Shown piece after piece: positions 8,588 through 17,267 of a stretch of 64,000 nucleotides of DNA. The position numbers and the translations under genes are program-made. Source of the stretch: HNR sp040400085 (GTDB lineage: Bacteria > Actinomycetota > Actinomycetes > Actinomycetales > Microbacteriaceae); contig JBBAQX010000002.1 in NCBI GenBank assembly GCA_040400085.1, positions 62,001 through 126,000 on the forward strand. The letters are read 5' to 3'. The stretch's first letter is position 1; each line of letters starts with the position of its first letter. The notes beneath the pieces were generated by a model that saw only the letters and a list, made by a program, of their open reading frames with translations, was not told the DNA's origin and made no database searches.

Positions 8588-10645
8588 ATGGGATTTCAGG
8601 TCAGCGCCGGCGTTCTGGTACAGGAATTCGACCTCACCACGATCATTCCGGCCGTAGCCGCAACTGAAGCTGGCATCGGCGGTGTGTTCGCCTGGGGTCC
8701 GGTCGAGCAGCGGGTACTGGTGAGCAATGAAGAGTAGCTCGTCCTTTCGCACGGGCGTCCAACTTCATCCAACTTCGAGACGTGGCTTTCCGCCGCGAGC
8801 TTCCTCGCTTACGGCGATAAGCTCTGGGTAAGCCGTGCTGCGTCCAACACCGCCAACAACGCAGTTGCCTTCGGTGACGACGCGGGAGCGGTTCCGGCTC
8901 AGATCAAGAACGAAGACGACTTTGTGTTCAAGGCCGGTTCGTTCAACGCAAACAGCCACTACTACGCTAAGTGGCCGAGCGACCTCGGCAACTCGCTGAA
9001 GATCGCAGTCTGCGACAGCCCGAGTGCGTACGCGAGCAAGATCTACACGACGTCGAACGCCGACCTCGTGACGATGTCCTTCTCCGTCGGATCCAACACA
9101 GCGACCCTCATCTGCAACTCGGGATCGAGCTCGAACACAGTCCTCACGACCCTCGCCAACAACGTACTGACTCAGCTGTCGGTCGGCGACTACGTCGTGG
9201 CCGGTAACTCGACCATCGGCACGCAGTACATGAAGGTCACCGCCCTGGGTACTCCCACGGTAACCGCGAACGCGACCGTCTCCGCGACGATCAACTTCGC
9301 CACGCGTTACTTCATGAGCGACAACGTCGCCATCACATCGAACGCGACCAACGCCTCGGCAATCGTACGCTACTGGGAATACTACGACGTGATCGGCGCC
9401 GCACCGGGCACCAGCACGTACGTCTCCACCCGCAACGCGAACGGCACGAGCTCCTTCGACGAACTCCACCTCGTGGTCATCGACGAGGACGGCAAGTTCA
9501 CCAATGCCCCGGGATCCGTCCTGGAAATCTGGCCGAACCTGTCCCGTGCCACCGATGCCCGTGGCGAGCAGGGCGGCACGATCTTCTACAAGAGCGTGCT
9601 GAACGAAGGATCCCGCTTCATCTGGGTAACCAACGATCGCGCGGGTGCGACCAGCACCACGGCCGCTCTCATTGCCCCGCAGGCGAACACGATCCCGTAC
9701 GTCTCGAGCTTCTCCGGTGGTACGCAGCCCGATAATGAGTCCGCGATTGCGGTCTCCGCTCTGGCCCGCGCCTACGACAAGTTCAAGTCGGCCGAGGACG
9801 TCAACGTCTCCATGCTCATCCAGGGTAAGGCACGCGGTGGTGTCAACGGCGAGCAGCTCGCCAACTACCTCATCGACAACATCTGCGAAGTCCGCAAGGA
9901 CTGCATCGCGTTGATCTCCCCGGACATCAACGACGTTGTGAACAATGCGTACAACGTAACGGGTGACATTGTTGCCTTCCGTAACTCGCTCCGCTCCACC
10001 AGCTACGGTGTGCTCGACAGCGGTTACAAGTACATGTACGATCGCTACAACGACATCTACCGTTGGGTTCCGCTGAACGGCGACATCGCCGGTCTCATTG
10101 CCCGTACGGAAACTGACCGTGACGCCTGGTGGTCCCCGGGTGGTTTCAACCGCGGTCAGATCAAGAACGTCGTCCGCCTCGCCTTCAATCCGAGCAAGGC
10201 ACAGCGCGACATTCTCTACCCGGCCGGCGTCAACCCGGTGGTCACGTTCCCGGGACAGGGAACGGTTCTCTACGGAGACAAGACCCTCCTGGCAAAGCCT
10301 TCGGCCTTCGACCGTATCAACGTACGTCGCCTCTTCATCGTACTCGAGAAGGCGATCTCCACGGCGTCTAAGTCGACCCTGTTCGAGTTCAACGACGAGT
10401 TCACTCGCGCGATGTTCCGCAACATGGTCGAGCCTTACCTCCGTGACGTACAGGGTCGACGCGGTATCTACGACTTCCGCGTGGTCTGCGATGAGCGCAA
10501 CAACACTCCTGAGGTCATCGACCGCAGCGAGTTTGTTGGCGACATCTTCATCAAGCCGGCACGCTCGATTAACTTCATCACCCTGAGGTTCGTCGCCACA
10601 AAGACTGGCGCCGACTTCGATGAGGTTATCGCGAACTTTGTGTGA
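8588..10645 (+). CDS. gp18: Tail sheath protein, T4 gp18-like, with in-frame TAG at codon 50
   Basis: The frame encodes 685 residues from ATG 8588 (T4 gp18 has 659). The start, MGFQVSAGVLVQEFDLTTII, is typical of contractile sheath proteins, and the C-terminal part (RSINFITLRFVATKTGADF) is the conserved sheath polymerisation domain. Codon 50 (8735-8737) is TAG, but homology continues on both sides in the same frame (VLVSNEE, stop, LVLSHGRPTSSNFETW), where relatives usually have Glu or Asp. This may be a GAG-to-TAG error, a real nonsense mutation or suppressed amber. A downstream ATG at 8924 would lose the N-terminal 112 residues and is an unlikely start. A terminator follows. Confidence 0.88.
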
Positions 10646-10652
10646 TCCAAAT

Positions 10653-10680
10653 GGAGGGGAGCAATCCCCTCCTCTTTTAT
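10653..10680 (+). terminator. Rho-independent terminator after the sheath gene
   Basis: GGAGGGGA, loop GCAA, TCCCCTCC forms an 8-bp stem followed by TCTTTTAT. It separates the highly expressed sheath gene from the next gene. Confidence 0.85.
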
Positions 10681-10684
10681 CCAA

Positions 10685-10692
10685 CATAAATC
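10685..10692 (+). promoter_or_regulatory. Weak late-type box CATAAATC
   Basis: The box differs from TATAAATA at both ends and lies 26 bases upstream of the 10719 start, just after the sheath terminator. The position is right for a late promoter, the sequence only partly. Confidence 0.35.
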
Positions 10693-10718
10693 GGATTGTG
10701 AATAGGGAATAGTGCTCC

Positions 10719-12023
10719 ATGAAGAACCATATGTCGTTCGGCGAATTCATCCAGCAGCTACAGGAGAACGTGGAAATTGACGAGGCCGCCTGGGCCGAAA
10801 AGGCCGCATATCGATTGGGGCTTTCCCACGGTGCGAAGGGTACGCCGAAGATCGACGCCGAGAAGATGTTTGGCAACAGCGCCCAGCAGTATCACGACGG
10901 ATATAAGAAGACCGGCAAGGTCACGGGTAACATGACCTGGTCACGTGCGCCGAAGAAGGTGGACGAGGAACGGATCGATGAGCTCTCCCGCAAGACCCTC
11001 GCCGGCTACGTCAAGAAGGCCGGTGGACCCGACATCTCCAACAGCGTTGCGGGAAATGCAATCAAGTCCACTGAGAACCGCAACAACGGCAAGTGGGATA
11101 AGAACACTTGGCGCAAGACGCTGAATCGTGGAAAGGGCGTCGAGAGGGCGGCAGATCGTCTAGCTAAGGAAGAGACTGATGTCAACGAGCTCTCGCAGGA
11201 GAAGCTGAAGCGCTACGTTGCCCGCGTAAAGGAGCATGACGACGACAAGGGAATCTACTCGGACAACGAGAAGACCTACGAGAAGCGTCGCGTGGGCCTC
11301 GCAAAGGCACGCAAGCGTGTCTCGGAGGAGGCGATCGATGAAGTTTCCAAGGATCTGGCTCGTCGATACCTCAAGAAGAATGACGCAGAAACCAATAAAA
11401 TAGAGAAGACCAATGATCTTCCGTGGAATTGGTCGGGCGACGATAAGAAGACCTATGCAAAGCGCACGCGCGGTGCACGTCTAGCCACGAACGTCATCAA
11501 GTCCGTCGGGAAGTACCCGAAGACATGGAACCGTGCCGCCGACGAATATAACAGGAAACTCAAGACTGAAGAGACTGAAATCGACGAGATGCAGGTCTCG
11601 GCCAAGTTCAACAAGGCCATCGGCAACCAGAAGGGCGCAGTGAAGAAGCTGTTCAAGTCCATCAGCCAGCGCAACAACGTCGACCGAGACAGCGGCGCGA
11701 CCTACAAGGGATACGCCCTCGGCGCCCGCAAGGCACTTGGTCCGAAGCGTCCGGTTGCCGAGGAGCAGATCGACGAGATCTCGAACAAGAAGGCGGGCGC
11801 CTACTACATCTCAGCCAACCAGTGGAAGTCGGACCTCGGCGATAAGCTGGGCGACGAACGCCACCAGCGCGACGGTATGGGATGGCAGATCTCCAACAAG
11901 GAGAACCGCGGTCTCGACAACCGTTCGAAGGGTATCGCCAATGCCAAGAAGCGCATCCTCAAGAACCCGAGCATCGAGTCAATGCGCGTCACGGCATCGA
12001 TGAGGTCTCCAGTGAAACCTTGA
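10719..12023 (+). CDS. Repeat-containing presumed prohead core protein (frameshifted near its 3' end)
   Basis: This 434-residue Lys/Glu/Asp-rich protein has the leader-like start MSFGEFIQQLQE and at least six copies of a motif like (E/T)xIDELSxxTLxxYVKKA, seen as IDELSRKTLAGY, VNELSQEKLKRY, IDEVSKDLARRY, IDEMQVSAKF and IDEISNKKAGAY. Each I-D-E fits the (L/I)xE cleavage pattern of T4-type prohead protease. The last part of the frame (after about 11978) reads out of phase, and a seventh repeat continues in another frame to 12217. I infer a core or internal protein cut into peptides during head maturation. Confidence 0.7.
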   Translation: MKNHMSFGEFIQQLQENVEIDEAAWAEKAAYRLGLSHGAKGTPKIDAEKMFGNSAQQYHDGYKKTGKVTGNMTWSRAPKKVDEERIDELSRKTLAGYVKKAGGPDISNSVAGNAIKSTENRNNGKWDKNTWRKTLNRGKGVERAADRLAKEETDVNELSQEKLKRYVARVKEHDDDKGIYSDNEKTYEKRRVGLAKARKRVSEEAIDEVSKDLARRYLKKNDAETNKIEKTNDLPWNWSGDDKKTYAKRTRGARLATNVIKSVGKYPKTWNRAADEYNRKLKTEETEIDEMQVSAKFNKAIGNQKGAVKKLFKSISQRNNVDRDSGATYKGYALGARKALGPKRPVAEEQIDEISNKKAGAYYISANQWKSDLGDKLGDERHQRDGMGWQISNKENRGLDNRSKGIANAKKRILKNPSIESMRVTASMRSPVKP

Positions 12024-12217
12024 GGTCCTACAATGCTAAGGCCGGCGACAAGATCAGGAAGAACAACTGGAAGGCCGAGAGTGGCATCCCTCTGACCGAC
12101 AAAGAAAATAAGAGCGACAATAAGCGCTCAAAGGGAATGGACATGGCCGACGCGAAGCTGGGCGGATACGCAAAGGTGAATGCGAGGAAGGCTGCTAGGG
12201 ACGAGGATGAAGATTAA
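11981..12217 (+). pseudogene. 3' end of the repeat protein in a shifted frame
   Basis: In the frame beginning NARHGIDEVSSETLRSYNAK the repeat pattern of the 10719 gene continues for about 78 residues to TAA at 12217. No good start with a ribosome site precedes it, so it is best read as the displaced C-terminus after a one-base change between about 11960 and 11990. No slippery heptamer suggesting programmed frameshifting is visible. The stop overlaps the endolysin start by 11 bases. Confidence 0.55.
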
Positions 12218-12659
12218 CCAGGAAACGCTCGATCACATCAAGAAGTCGGAAGGTCTTCGTCTGAAGGCATACCCCGATCCTGGAACTGGCGGCGAGCCGT
12301 GGACGATCGGTTACGGGCATACGTCCCGTGCCGGTCTTCCCGCCGTCCATCCTGGGATGGTGATTACCATGCAGCAGGCCGAGGACATCCTCCGTTCCGA
12401 TGTCGAGAAGTTCGCGCAGGGAGTGGCCGCGGTCATTACCGTACCGGTGTCGGACAATCAATTCGGTGCCGTCGTGAGTTTTGCGTTCAATGTCGGTATG
12501 GGGAATCTCAAGAGCTCCACGCTGCTCAAGAAGTTGAATGCTAAGAATTACAACGGGGCTGCCGATGAGTTCCTTAAGTGGACCAAGGCGGCCGGCAAGG
12601 TACTGCCGGGTCTCGTGACGAGGAGGAGGGAAGAACGCGCCCTCTTCCTAAAGGGATAA
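12207..12659 (+). CDS. Endolysin, GH24 lysozyme family
   Basis: This 150-residue protein is a T4-lysozyme-type muramidase. The triad is visible as Glu15 (KKSEGLRLKAYPDP), Asp24 and Thr33 (PWTIGYGHT), followed by DNQFGAVVSFAFNVG and a basic tail with RRREERALF. It cleaves peptidoglycan glycan strands at lysis or, in the late structural block, may act from the particle. There is no signal peptide. Start 12207 is chosen because upstream in-frame starts lie inside the preceding reading frame. A late box overlaps its stop and serves the tube gene. Confidence 0.9.
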   Translation: MKINQETLDHIKKSEGLRLKAYPDPGTGGEPWTIGYGHTSRAGLPAVHPGMVITMQQAEDILRSDVEKFAQGVAAVITVPVSDNQFGAVVSFAFNVGMGNLKSSTLLKKLNAKNYNGAADEFLKWTKAAGKVLPGLVTRRREERALFLKG

Positions 12660-12662
12660 ATA
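12655..12662 (+). promoter_or_regulatory. T4-type late promoter box GATAAATA
   Basis: The box overlaps the endolysin stop codon and ends 25 bases before the GTG start of the tail tube gene. Confidence 0.6.
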
Positions 12663-12687
12663 AGTCAAGAGAACAAGGGAGAGCCAA

Positions 12688-13260
12688 GTGGCCTTTTCTA
12701 TCGAATCCTTCAAGTCCGCCCTAACCGGCGGCGGAGACCGCACTTCCAAGTTTGAAGTGCGCCTCACCATTCCCGCCCTCGGTGGTAGCGACGCGGCCGC
12801 GCAGGAAAAGTTCACCATGACCTGCATGGCAGCCAGCGTTCCTCCGATGATCCTCGGCGTGACATCCGTTCCGTACTTCGGCCGCGACATCAAGGTCGCC
12901 GGTGACCGAGTGTACCCGGACTGGCAGGTCACCATCATCAACGACGAGGATCAGCTGGTTCGTCGCGCGATGGAGCGTTGGTCCCACCTCATCAACGCCG
13001 CGCAGCGCAACACCACGGTCGCTCCGGTAACTTCCTCCCCGGCCACGTATAAGACGGACGCGGAAGTCTATAAGTACGGCAAGGACGGTTCCCTGCTTCG
13101 CACATACCGCTTCGTCGGCGTCTGGCCTTCCCAGGTATCGCAGATCGACCTCAACTGGGGTGACCGCGATCGTATCGCCGAGTTCGGCGTGGTCTTCGCC
13201 TACGACTACTGGGTGAACGATACGGACATCCTTCCGGGAGACGGCGCGACGTTCTTCTAA
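12688..13260 (+). CDS. gp19: Tail tube protein, T4 gp19-like
   Basis: This 190-residue protein (T4 gp19 has 163) starts with GTG after a GGGAG site and reads MAFSIESFKSALTGGGDRTS. The pattern FEVRLTIPA..., PYFGRDIKVAGDRVYPDW and the end VVFAYDYWVNDT is typical of myovirus tube monomers. Gene order sheath-tube-portal matches T4 apart from the inserted repeat protein and endolysin. A 9-bp perfect palindrome overlaps the stop (13249-13268). Confidence 0.93.
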   Translation: MAFSIESFKSALTGGGDRTSKFEVRLTIPALGGSDAAAQEKFTMTCMAASVPPMILGVTSVPYFGRDIKVAGDRVYPDWQVTIINDEDQLVRRAMERWSHLINAAQRNTTVAPVTSSPATYKTDAEVYKYGKDGSLLRTYRFVGVWPSQVSQIDLNWGDRDRIAEFGVVFAYDYWVNDTDILPGDGATFF

Positions 13261-13300
13261 GAACGTCACTCGTTCCGATTTAACAGTGTGAGGATGCGCC

Positions 13301-15031
13301 TTGGCGATCAACCTATTCGGGTTTACTCTCCAGAGAGCTAAGGAGGACGACGAGAAGAATCGTCTTACCTTCATACCGCCATCTCCGGACGGTTCCCTAG
13401 TCGTCGCCGAAGGCGCCTTCTACGGGCAGGCCTTCGATCTCAATTCCGGCGTCAACAACGAAGCCGACCTAATCAATAAGTACCGCGAGATGGCGGAGTA
13501 CCCGGATGTGGACTACGCCATCGACGACATCGTGAACGAGGCGATCTCAATCGACGAGGACGGTGAGGTCGTTAAGATCAACATGGAGAACTTCGACAAG
13601 GGCTCCGTGTTCGCCGACAAGGACATTCAGGATAAGATCCGCCGCAGCTTCGACCGTATCATCGAGCTACTGGACTTCAACAACTCCGCGCATCGCATCT
13701 TCCGCCAGTGGTACATCGACGGTCGTCTCTACTACCACGTGATCGTCGACCAGACCAAGCCCAAGGAAGGCATCAAGGAAGTCCGGTACATCCATCCGGG
13801 CAAGATCCGCCGCATTAAGGAAGTCAAGAAGAACACCGATCCGAAGACCGGAGCCCCGGTGTTCCAGATGAAGGGCGAGTACTACATCTACTCGACCAAC
13901 GGATTCGGTGCCCAGACGAACAACGGCTTCACCGGCGCCAACGGTATCACCGGCATTGACAACACCGTCTACGGCATGAAGATCGCCAAGGACGCCGTAG
14001 CCTACGCGCACTCGGGTCTGTACGACAAGACGGGCAACATTGTAATCTCCCACCTCCACAAGGCAATGAGGACGCTCAATTCCCTCAAGGCCCTGGAGGA
14101 CTCGGTCATCATCTACCGACTGGTCCGCGCTCCCGAACGTCGCGTGTTCTACATCGACGTAGGTAACCTTCCTAAGCAGAAGGCAGAGCAGTACCTTCGT
14201 GACATGATGGTCCGTCACAAGAACAAGCTGGTCTACGACTCGACCAACGGTACCGTCAAGGACGACCGTCGGTTCATGACCATGCACGAGGACTACTGGC
14301 TCCCGCGTCGCGAAGGCGGTAAGGGCACGCAGATCGACACGCTGCAGGGTGCGCAGAACCTCGGCGTCATGGACGATGTGGTGTACTTCAAGAAGGACCT
14401 CTATCGGGCCCTGAACGTTCCTATCACCCGCATGAACCCCGAGACCAGCGGGTTCACCTTCTCCAAGGCAGCGGAGATCTCGCGAGACGAAGTCAAGTTC
14501 TCCAGGTTTGTCGATCAGCTGCGTCGTCAGTTCTCGACCCTGCTCTTTGAGTTGCTCAACAAGCAGCTCATCCTGACTGGTGTCATGGCGGTGGAGGACG
14601 TCGCCTACTTCCAGTCCTCCGCGTACTTCGAGTTCCAGGCTGACAACCACTTTGCCGAAGTCAAGGACAACGAGATCATCAGCCGCCGCATTGAGGTAGC
14701 CAAGGACCTTCAGGATTTCGTCGGAAAGTACTTCTCCCACGACCATGTCCGCCGTCGGGTGTTCCGTCAGGACGACGACGAGATCAAGAAGATGGATTCG
14801 GAGATCAAGAAGGAGGAGGACGATCCGCGCTACGAGGAGAAGCCGGACGGTTCCAACGGTCTTGATGTCATGGATCCGACGGGCAACGGTTTCCCGGGTG
14901 GTTTCCCAGGCCAGCCTGGAATGCCAATGCCGGGTATGCCCGGAATGCCCGGGCAACCGGGTTTCGCCCAACAGCCTCCGCAGGGACCCCAGCAAATAAA
15001 TAACTCGAAAGATCCCGAGGTAAAGAAATGA
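13301..15031 (+). CDS. gp20: Portal protein, T4 gp20-like
   Basis: This 576-residue protein (T4 gp20 has 524) starts with TTG and has the sequence YPDVDYAIDDIVNEAI and the helix EDSVIIYRLVRAPERRVFYI, both characteristic of T4-type portals. The C-terminus is extended by a Gly/Pro/Met-rich tail (GMPMPGMPGMPGQPG), which is unusual and probably disordered. The dodecameric portal nucleates head assembly and is the DNA entry channel. Its stop overlaps the next ATG (ATGA). Confidence 0.95.
   Translation: MAINLFGFTLQRAKEDDEKNRLTFIPPSPDGSLVVAEGAFYGQAFDLNSGVNNEADLINKYREMAEYPDVDYAIDDIVNEAISIDEDGEVVKINMENFDKGSVFADKDIQDKIRRSFDRIIELLDFNNSAHRIFRQWYIDGRLYYHVIVDQTKPKEGIKEVRYIHPGKIRRIKEVKKNTDPKTGAPVFQMKGEYYIYSTNGFGAQTNNGFTGANGITGIDNTVYGMKIAKDAVAYAHSGLYDKTGNIVISHLHKAMRTLNSLKALEDSVIIYRLVRAPERRVFYIDVGNLPKQKAEQYLRDMMVRHKNKLVYDSTNGTVKDDRRFMTMHEDYWLPRREGGKGTQIDTLQGAQNLGVMDDVVYFKKDLYRALNVPITRMNPETSGFTFSKAAEISRDEVKFSRFVDQLRRQFSTLLFELLNKQLILTGVMAVEDVAYFQSSAYFEFQADNHFAEVKDNEIISRRIEVAKDLQDFVGKYFSHDHVRRRVFRQDDDEIKKMDSEIKKEEDDPRYEEKPDGSNGLDVMDPTGNGFPGGFPGQPGMPMPGMPGMPGQPGFAQQPPQGPQQINNSKDPEVKK
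14995..15002 (+). promoter_or_regulatory. Late-type box AATAAATA inside the portal 3' end
   Basis: The box lies inside the last portal codons, 25 bases before the 15028 start, so the core-protein genes could be transcribed separately from the portal gene. Confidence 0.5.
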
Positions 15032-15708
15032 CCAAGCATATCGTTGAATCAATTGTGAACGAGGACGTAACGTCTCTGGAGGAGCAGATCGACCTCCGCT
15101 TGCGTGCGAAGATCGAGGAAGCCCTCTTTGGTGGTCCGAACGATCCGGACGACGAAGACGATGAGGACGTCGAGCCCGTCAACGAACTCTCCGTTAAGAC
15201 GCTCAAGTCCTACATGAAGAAGTCCAAGACCTCCGGTGAACGCGCTTGGGCCCGCGCCGATAAGGAAGAGGACAAGTCCATGGCGACCGACGGCACTAAG
15301 TATCCCGAGAAGCAGAAGCGCCACATGGACAACGCGAGCCGCGAGATCGACACGTGGAACAAGCGTGAAAAGGGTCAGAAGATGGCGACCCGCGCACTGA
15401 AGCACGCACAGGAAGAAACCCAGATCGACGAGCTGATCGGCAAGGGTAAGCTTCCCAGTCTGATCAACAAGTACAACAACATGTCGGCCACGCACGATAA
15501 GCTATCAAAGGAATACAGTCACAAGTTCGATAGCTTTGGTCGAGACGACGACGACATTAGCGCCCGTGAACACGACATGGATTCCACGGACTACGCAGTG
15601 AAGGCAAAGCGCGGACAGGCCCTGTTCAATCAGAACAAGGCGGCAAAGACACTGAAGGCCACCAAGGCAATCGCTAAGTCTTGGAAGGACACGCAGAAGA
15701 ATGGCTAA
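15028..15708 (+). CDS. Presumed prohead core protein (IDEL-type repeats)
   Basis: This 226-residue charged protein occupies the place of T4 genes 67 and 68. Its N-terminal module VESIVNEDVTSLEEQIDLRL recurs in the 15701 and 17268 proteins, so the three are partial paralogues. It then has VNELSVKTLKSYMKKSK and IDELIGKGKL, the repeat type seen in the 10719 protein. The N-E-D and I-D-E sites fit prohead protease cleavage. I infer a scaffold-core or internal head protein. Confidence 0.7.
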   Translation: MTKHIVESIVNEDVTSLEEQIDLRLRAKIEEALFGGPNDPDDEDDEDVEPVNELSVKTLKSYMKKSKTSGERAWARADKEEDKSMATDGTKYPEKQKRHMDNASREIDTWNKREKGQKMATRALKHAQEETQIDELIGKGKLPSLINKYNNMSATHDKLSKEYSHKFDSFGRDDDDISAREHDMDSTDYAVKAKRGQALFNQNKAAKTLKATKAIAKSWKDTQKNG

Positions 15709-16375
15709 GGGTCCCGTAATTCCACCGACGACAAATGAAGGCACTGAGCGCGGTATGTCGGCGGTGCTTCGCATGAAGCGCTCGCTCGAACTCGCCAACG
15801 ACAAGAAGGAGCGTCTCAAGAACGCACTCGCCCGAGTCAAGGGTAACCCTGACTCCGAGTACGCCGCTCACCTAGTCCAGTCTGCCCGTAGAACGGCCAG
15901 TCGACAGGACTCGGTAGTCAAGCGCCAGATCGGTCGCATTCACGAGATCGTAGAGGCGGCCATCGACGGCGACGTCACCGGTCTCGAGGAGATGATCGAC
16001 GAGGCACTCTGCGCCCGGATCGACGAACCGACCGGCAAGGGTAAGGCCTATGGTATTGCGCACGCCTATCAGAATAAGAGCTGGAATTCGTCTGCTATGG
16101 CGAATCCTGATCATCGTTGGTACGACCCCGAGAACGAAAAACAACACAAGCACGAAGAAAACATCTATAATCTTCGCAGTCGCCGAGCGCTGTCAATGGC
16201 GAAAGCAGCCCAAGCGAAGAGGGACAGTAGCGGATATGGTGCCGAGGACTATGCCCGTCACAAGGAACACGCTCAGCACTGGAAGAAGAAGCAGAAGGCT
16301 GCTGGAACTATTGATCGGGAAGAGCGCATGAAGGCGCAGCGCAAGGCCTACGTTCAGAGCCGAAAGGACAAGTAA
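15701..16375 (+). CDS. Presumed core/internal head protein, basic
   Basis: This 224-residue protein overlaps the previous gene by 8 bases. A middle segment, IVEAAIDGDVTGLEEMIDEA, matches the N-terminal module of the 15028 and 17268 proteins but lies at about residues 88-107, preceded by a basic N-terminal extension. The C-terminal half is Lys/Arg/His-rich. I recognise no enzyme domain. Position between portal and prohead protease and shared module suggest a core or DNA-associated internal protein. Confidence 0.65.
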   Translation: MAKGPVIPPTTNEGTERGMSAVLRMKRSLELANDKKERLKNALARVKGNPDSEYAAHLVQSARRTASRQDSVVKRQIGRIHEIVEAAIDGDVTGLEEMIDEALCARIDEPTGKGKAYGIAHAYQNKSWNSSAMANPDHRWYDPENEKQHKHEENIYNLRSRRALSMAKAAQAKRDSSGYGAEDYARHKEHAQHWKKKQKAAGTIDREERMKAQRKAYVQSRKDK

Positions 16376-16939
16376 ATGCCCATCATCAAGAACCAGTTCG
16401 GCGGTCGAGCGACGGTGAGACTCACCGCCAGCAACACCTACAACCTGTACGACTTCTCGTTGCCCTACGACACACAGAGCGGAACGGTAGCCGTCACCGG
16501 TGCGAACGTGGTGGGTACCAACACGACATTCGACACTAAGTTCTCCAACGGTTCGTACGTCTATGTCACCGTGAACTCAACATACGGTGAGGCCCGTCCG
16601 ATCAACCAGGTGGTCAACTCCACCTTCATGAACGTCACGACGAACTGGACGGCGGCCAACGCCGCGACGACGTTCAGCAAGGCAGAGACCATCTCCGCCC
16701 TGGAAGTGTCGTCGGCGATCTTTACGTCCAACGGAACGTGGTCAGTCTACCGCGGTGCGAACAACCTCCTCAACCTCGTGGGTACGCAGGTGTTCGATTT
16801 CTATCAGCGCGGGCTGTCTCTCCGTGAGGACGGTGCGGCCACACTGGTGATGAACCTCTCCGCCTCGTCGACGGGTACACTGATCCTCGACGTCTCGAAG
16901 CGAGTCTCGACGTCCAACAACCAGACAACGATCGGATAA
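16376..16939 (+). CDS. Beta-rich structural protein of unknown function
   Basis: This 187-residue protein, rich in Thr, Asn, Ser and Val with few charges, starts MPIIKNQFGGRATVRLTASN. The composition and repeated alternating hydrophobic pattern suggest an all-beta virion protein such as a head decoration or minor tail protein. It begins one base after the preceding stop. I do not recognise a family. Confidence 0.65.
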   Translation: MPIIKNQFGGRATVRLTASNTYNLYDFSLPYDTQSGTVAVTGANVVGTNTTFDTKFSNGSYVYVTVNSTYGEARPINQVVNSTFMNVTTNWTAANAATTFSKAETISALEVSSAIFTSNGTWSVYRGANNLLNLVGTQVFDFYQRGLSLREDGAATLVMNLSASSTGTLILDVSKRVSTSNNQTTIG

Positions 16940-16942
16940 CAC

Positions 16943-17266
16943 ATGAAGACGCTACGTGAATTCATAACCGAAAATAGGAACGCGAAGGATCCATATCATC
17001 ACGAGGTTTTCTCTTCGCATGGTTTTACCTTAACGTCTGGAAGAAAGTACAAAAATCCTAGCGGTTCGTATCATGAGTACCAGGGTAGCCACAATTCCGA
17101 GGCGCATCAGAAGCGTAGTGTTAAGGCCATCGGTAGTCACCTCTCTGAAAAGGGTTACAAGAAAGATGAGTTGGGTGATTACGAAAAGACATTGAAAGGT
17201 GGAGGCTATCACGTGGTGGCTGTAAGAGACGGCACTATACATTCACAAATTTTTAGGAATAATTAA
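16943..17266 (+). CDS. Small protein with capsid-targeting-like leader
   Basis: This 107-residue protein begins MKTLREFITE followed by Asn, very close to the T4 leader MKTYQEFIAE. The rest is rich in His, Ser, Gly and Tyr (SGRKYKNPSGSYHEYQGSHN) with no domain I recognise. Base composition is less GC-rich than that of its neighbours (for example 16975-17060), which may mark recent acquisition. It is probably a packaged internal protein by the leader criterion. Confidence 0.68.
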   Translation: MKTLREFITENRNAKDPYHHEVFSSHGFTLTSGRKYKNPSGSYHEYQGSHNSEAHQKRSVKAIGSHLSEKGYKKDELGDYEKTLKGGGYHVVAVRDGTIHSQIFRNN

Positions 17267-17267
17267 C

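Noticed and set aside
8588..10645. Genome-wide reassignment of TAG to an amino acid as an explanation for the sheath stop
   Set aside because: Several genes end in TAG just where homologues end or where the next gene starts (18118-18120, 24386-24388, 43802-43804, 61904-61906), so TAG acts as stop here.
11882..12217. Separate gene starting at ATG 11882
   Set aside because: The first 33 codons are an out-of-phase shadow of the repeat protein; only the part after about 11981 carries the repeat pattern, so it is the frameshifted C-terminus.
13249..13268. Perfect palindrome GACGTTCTT/AAGAACGTC at the tail tube stop as a terminator
   Set aside because: The loop is only two bases and no U-tract follows; it is kept as a palindrome of unknown meaning.
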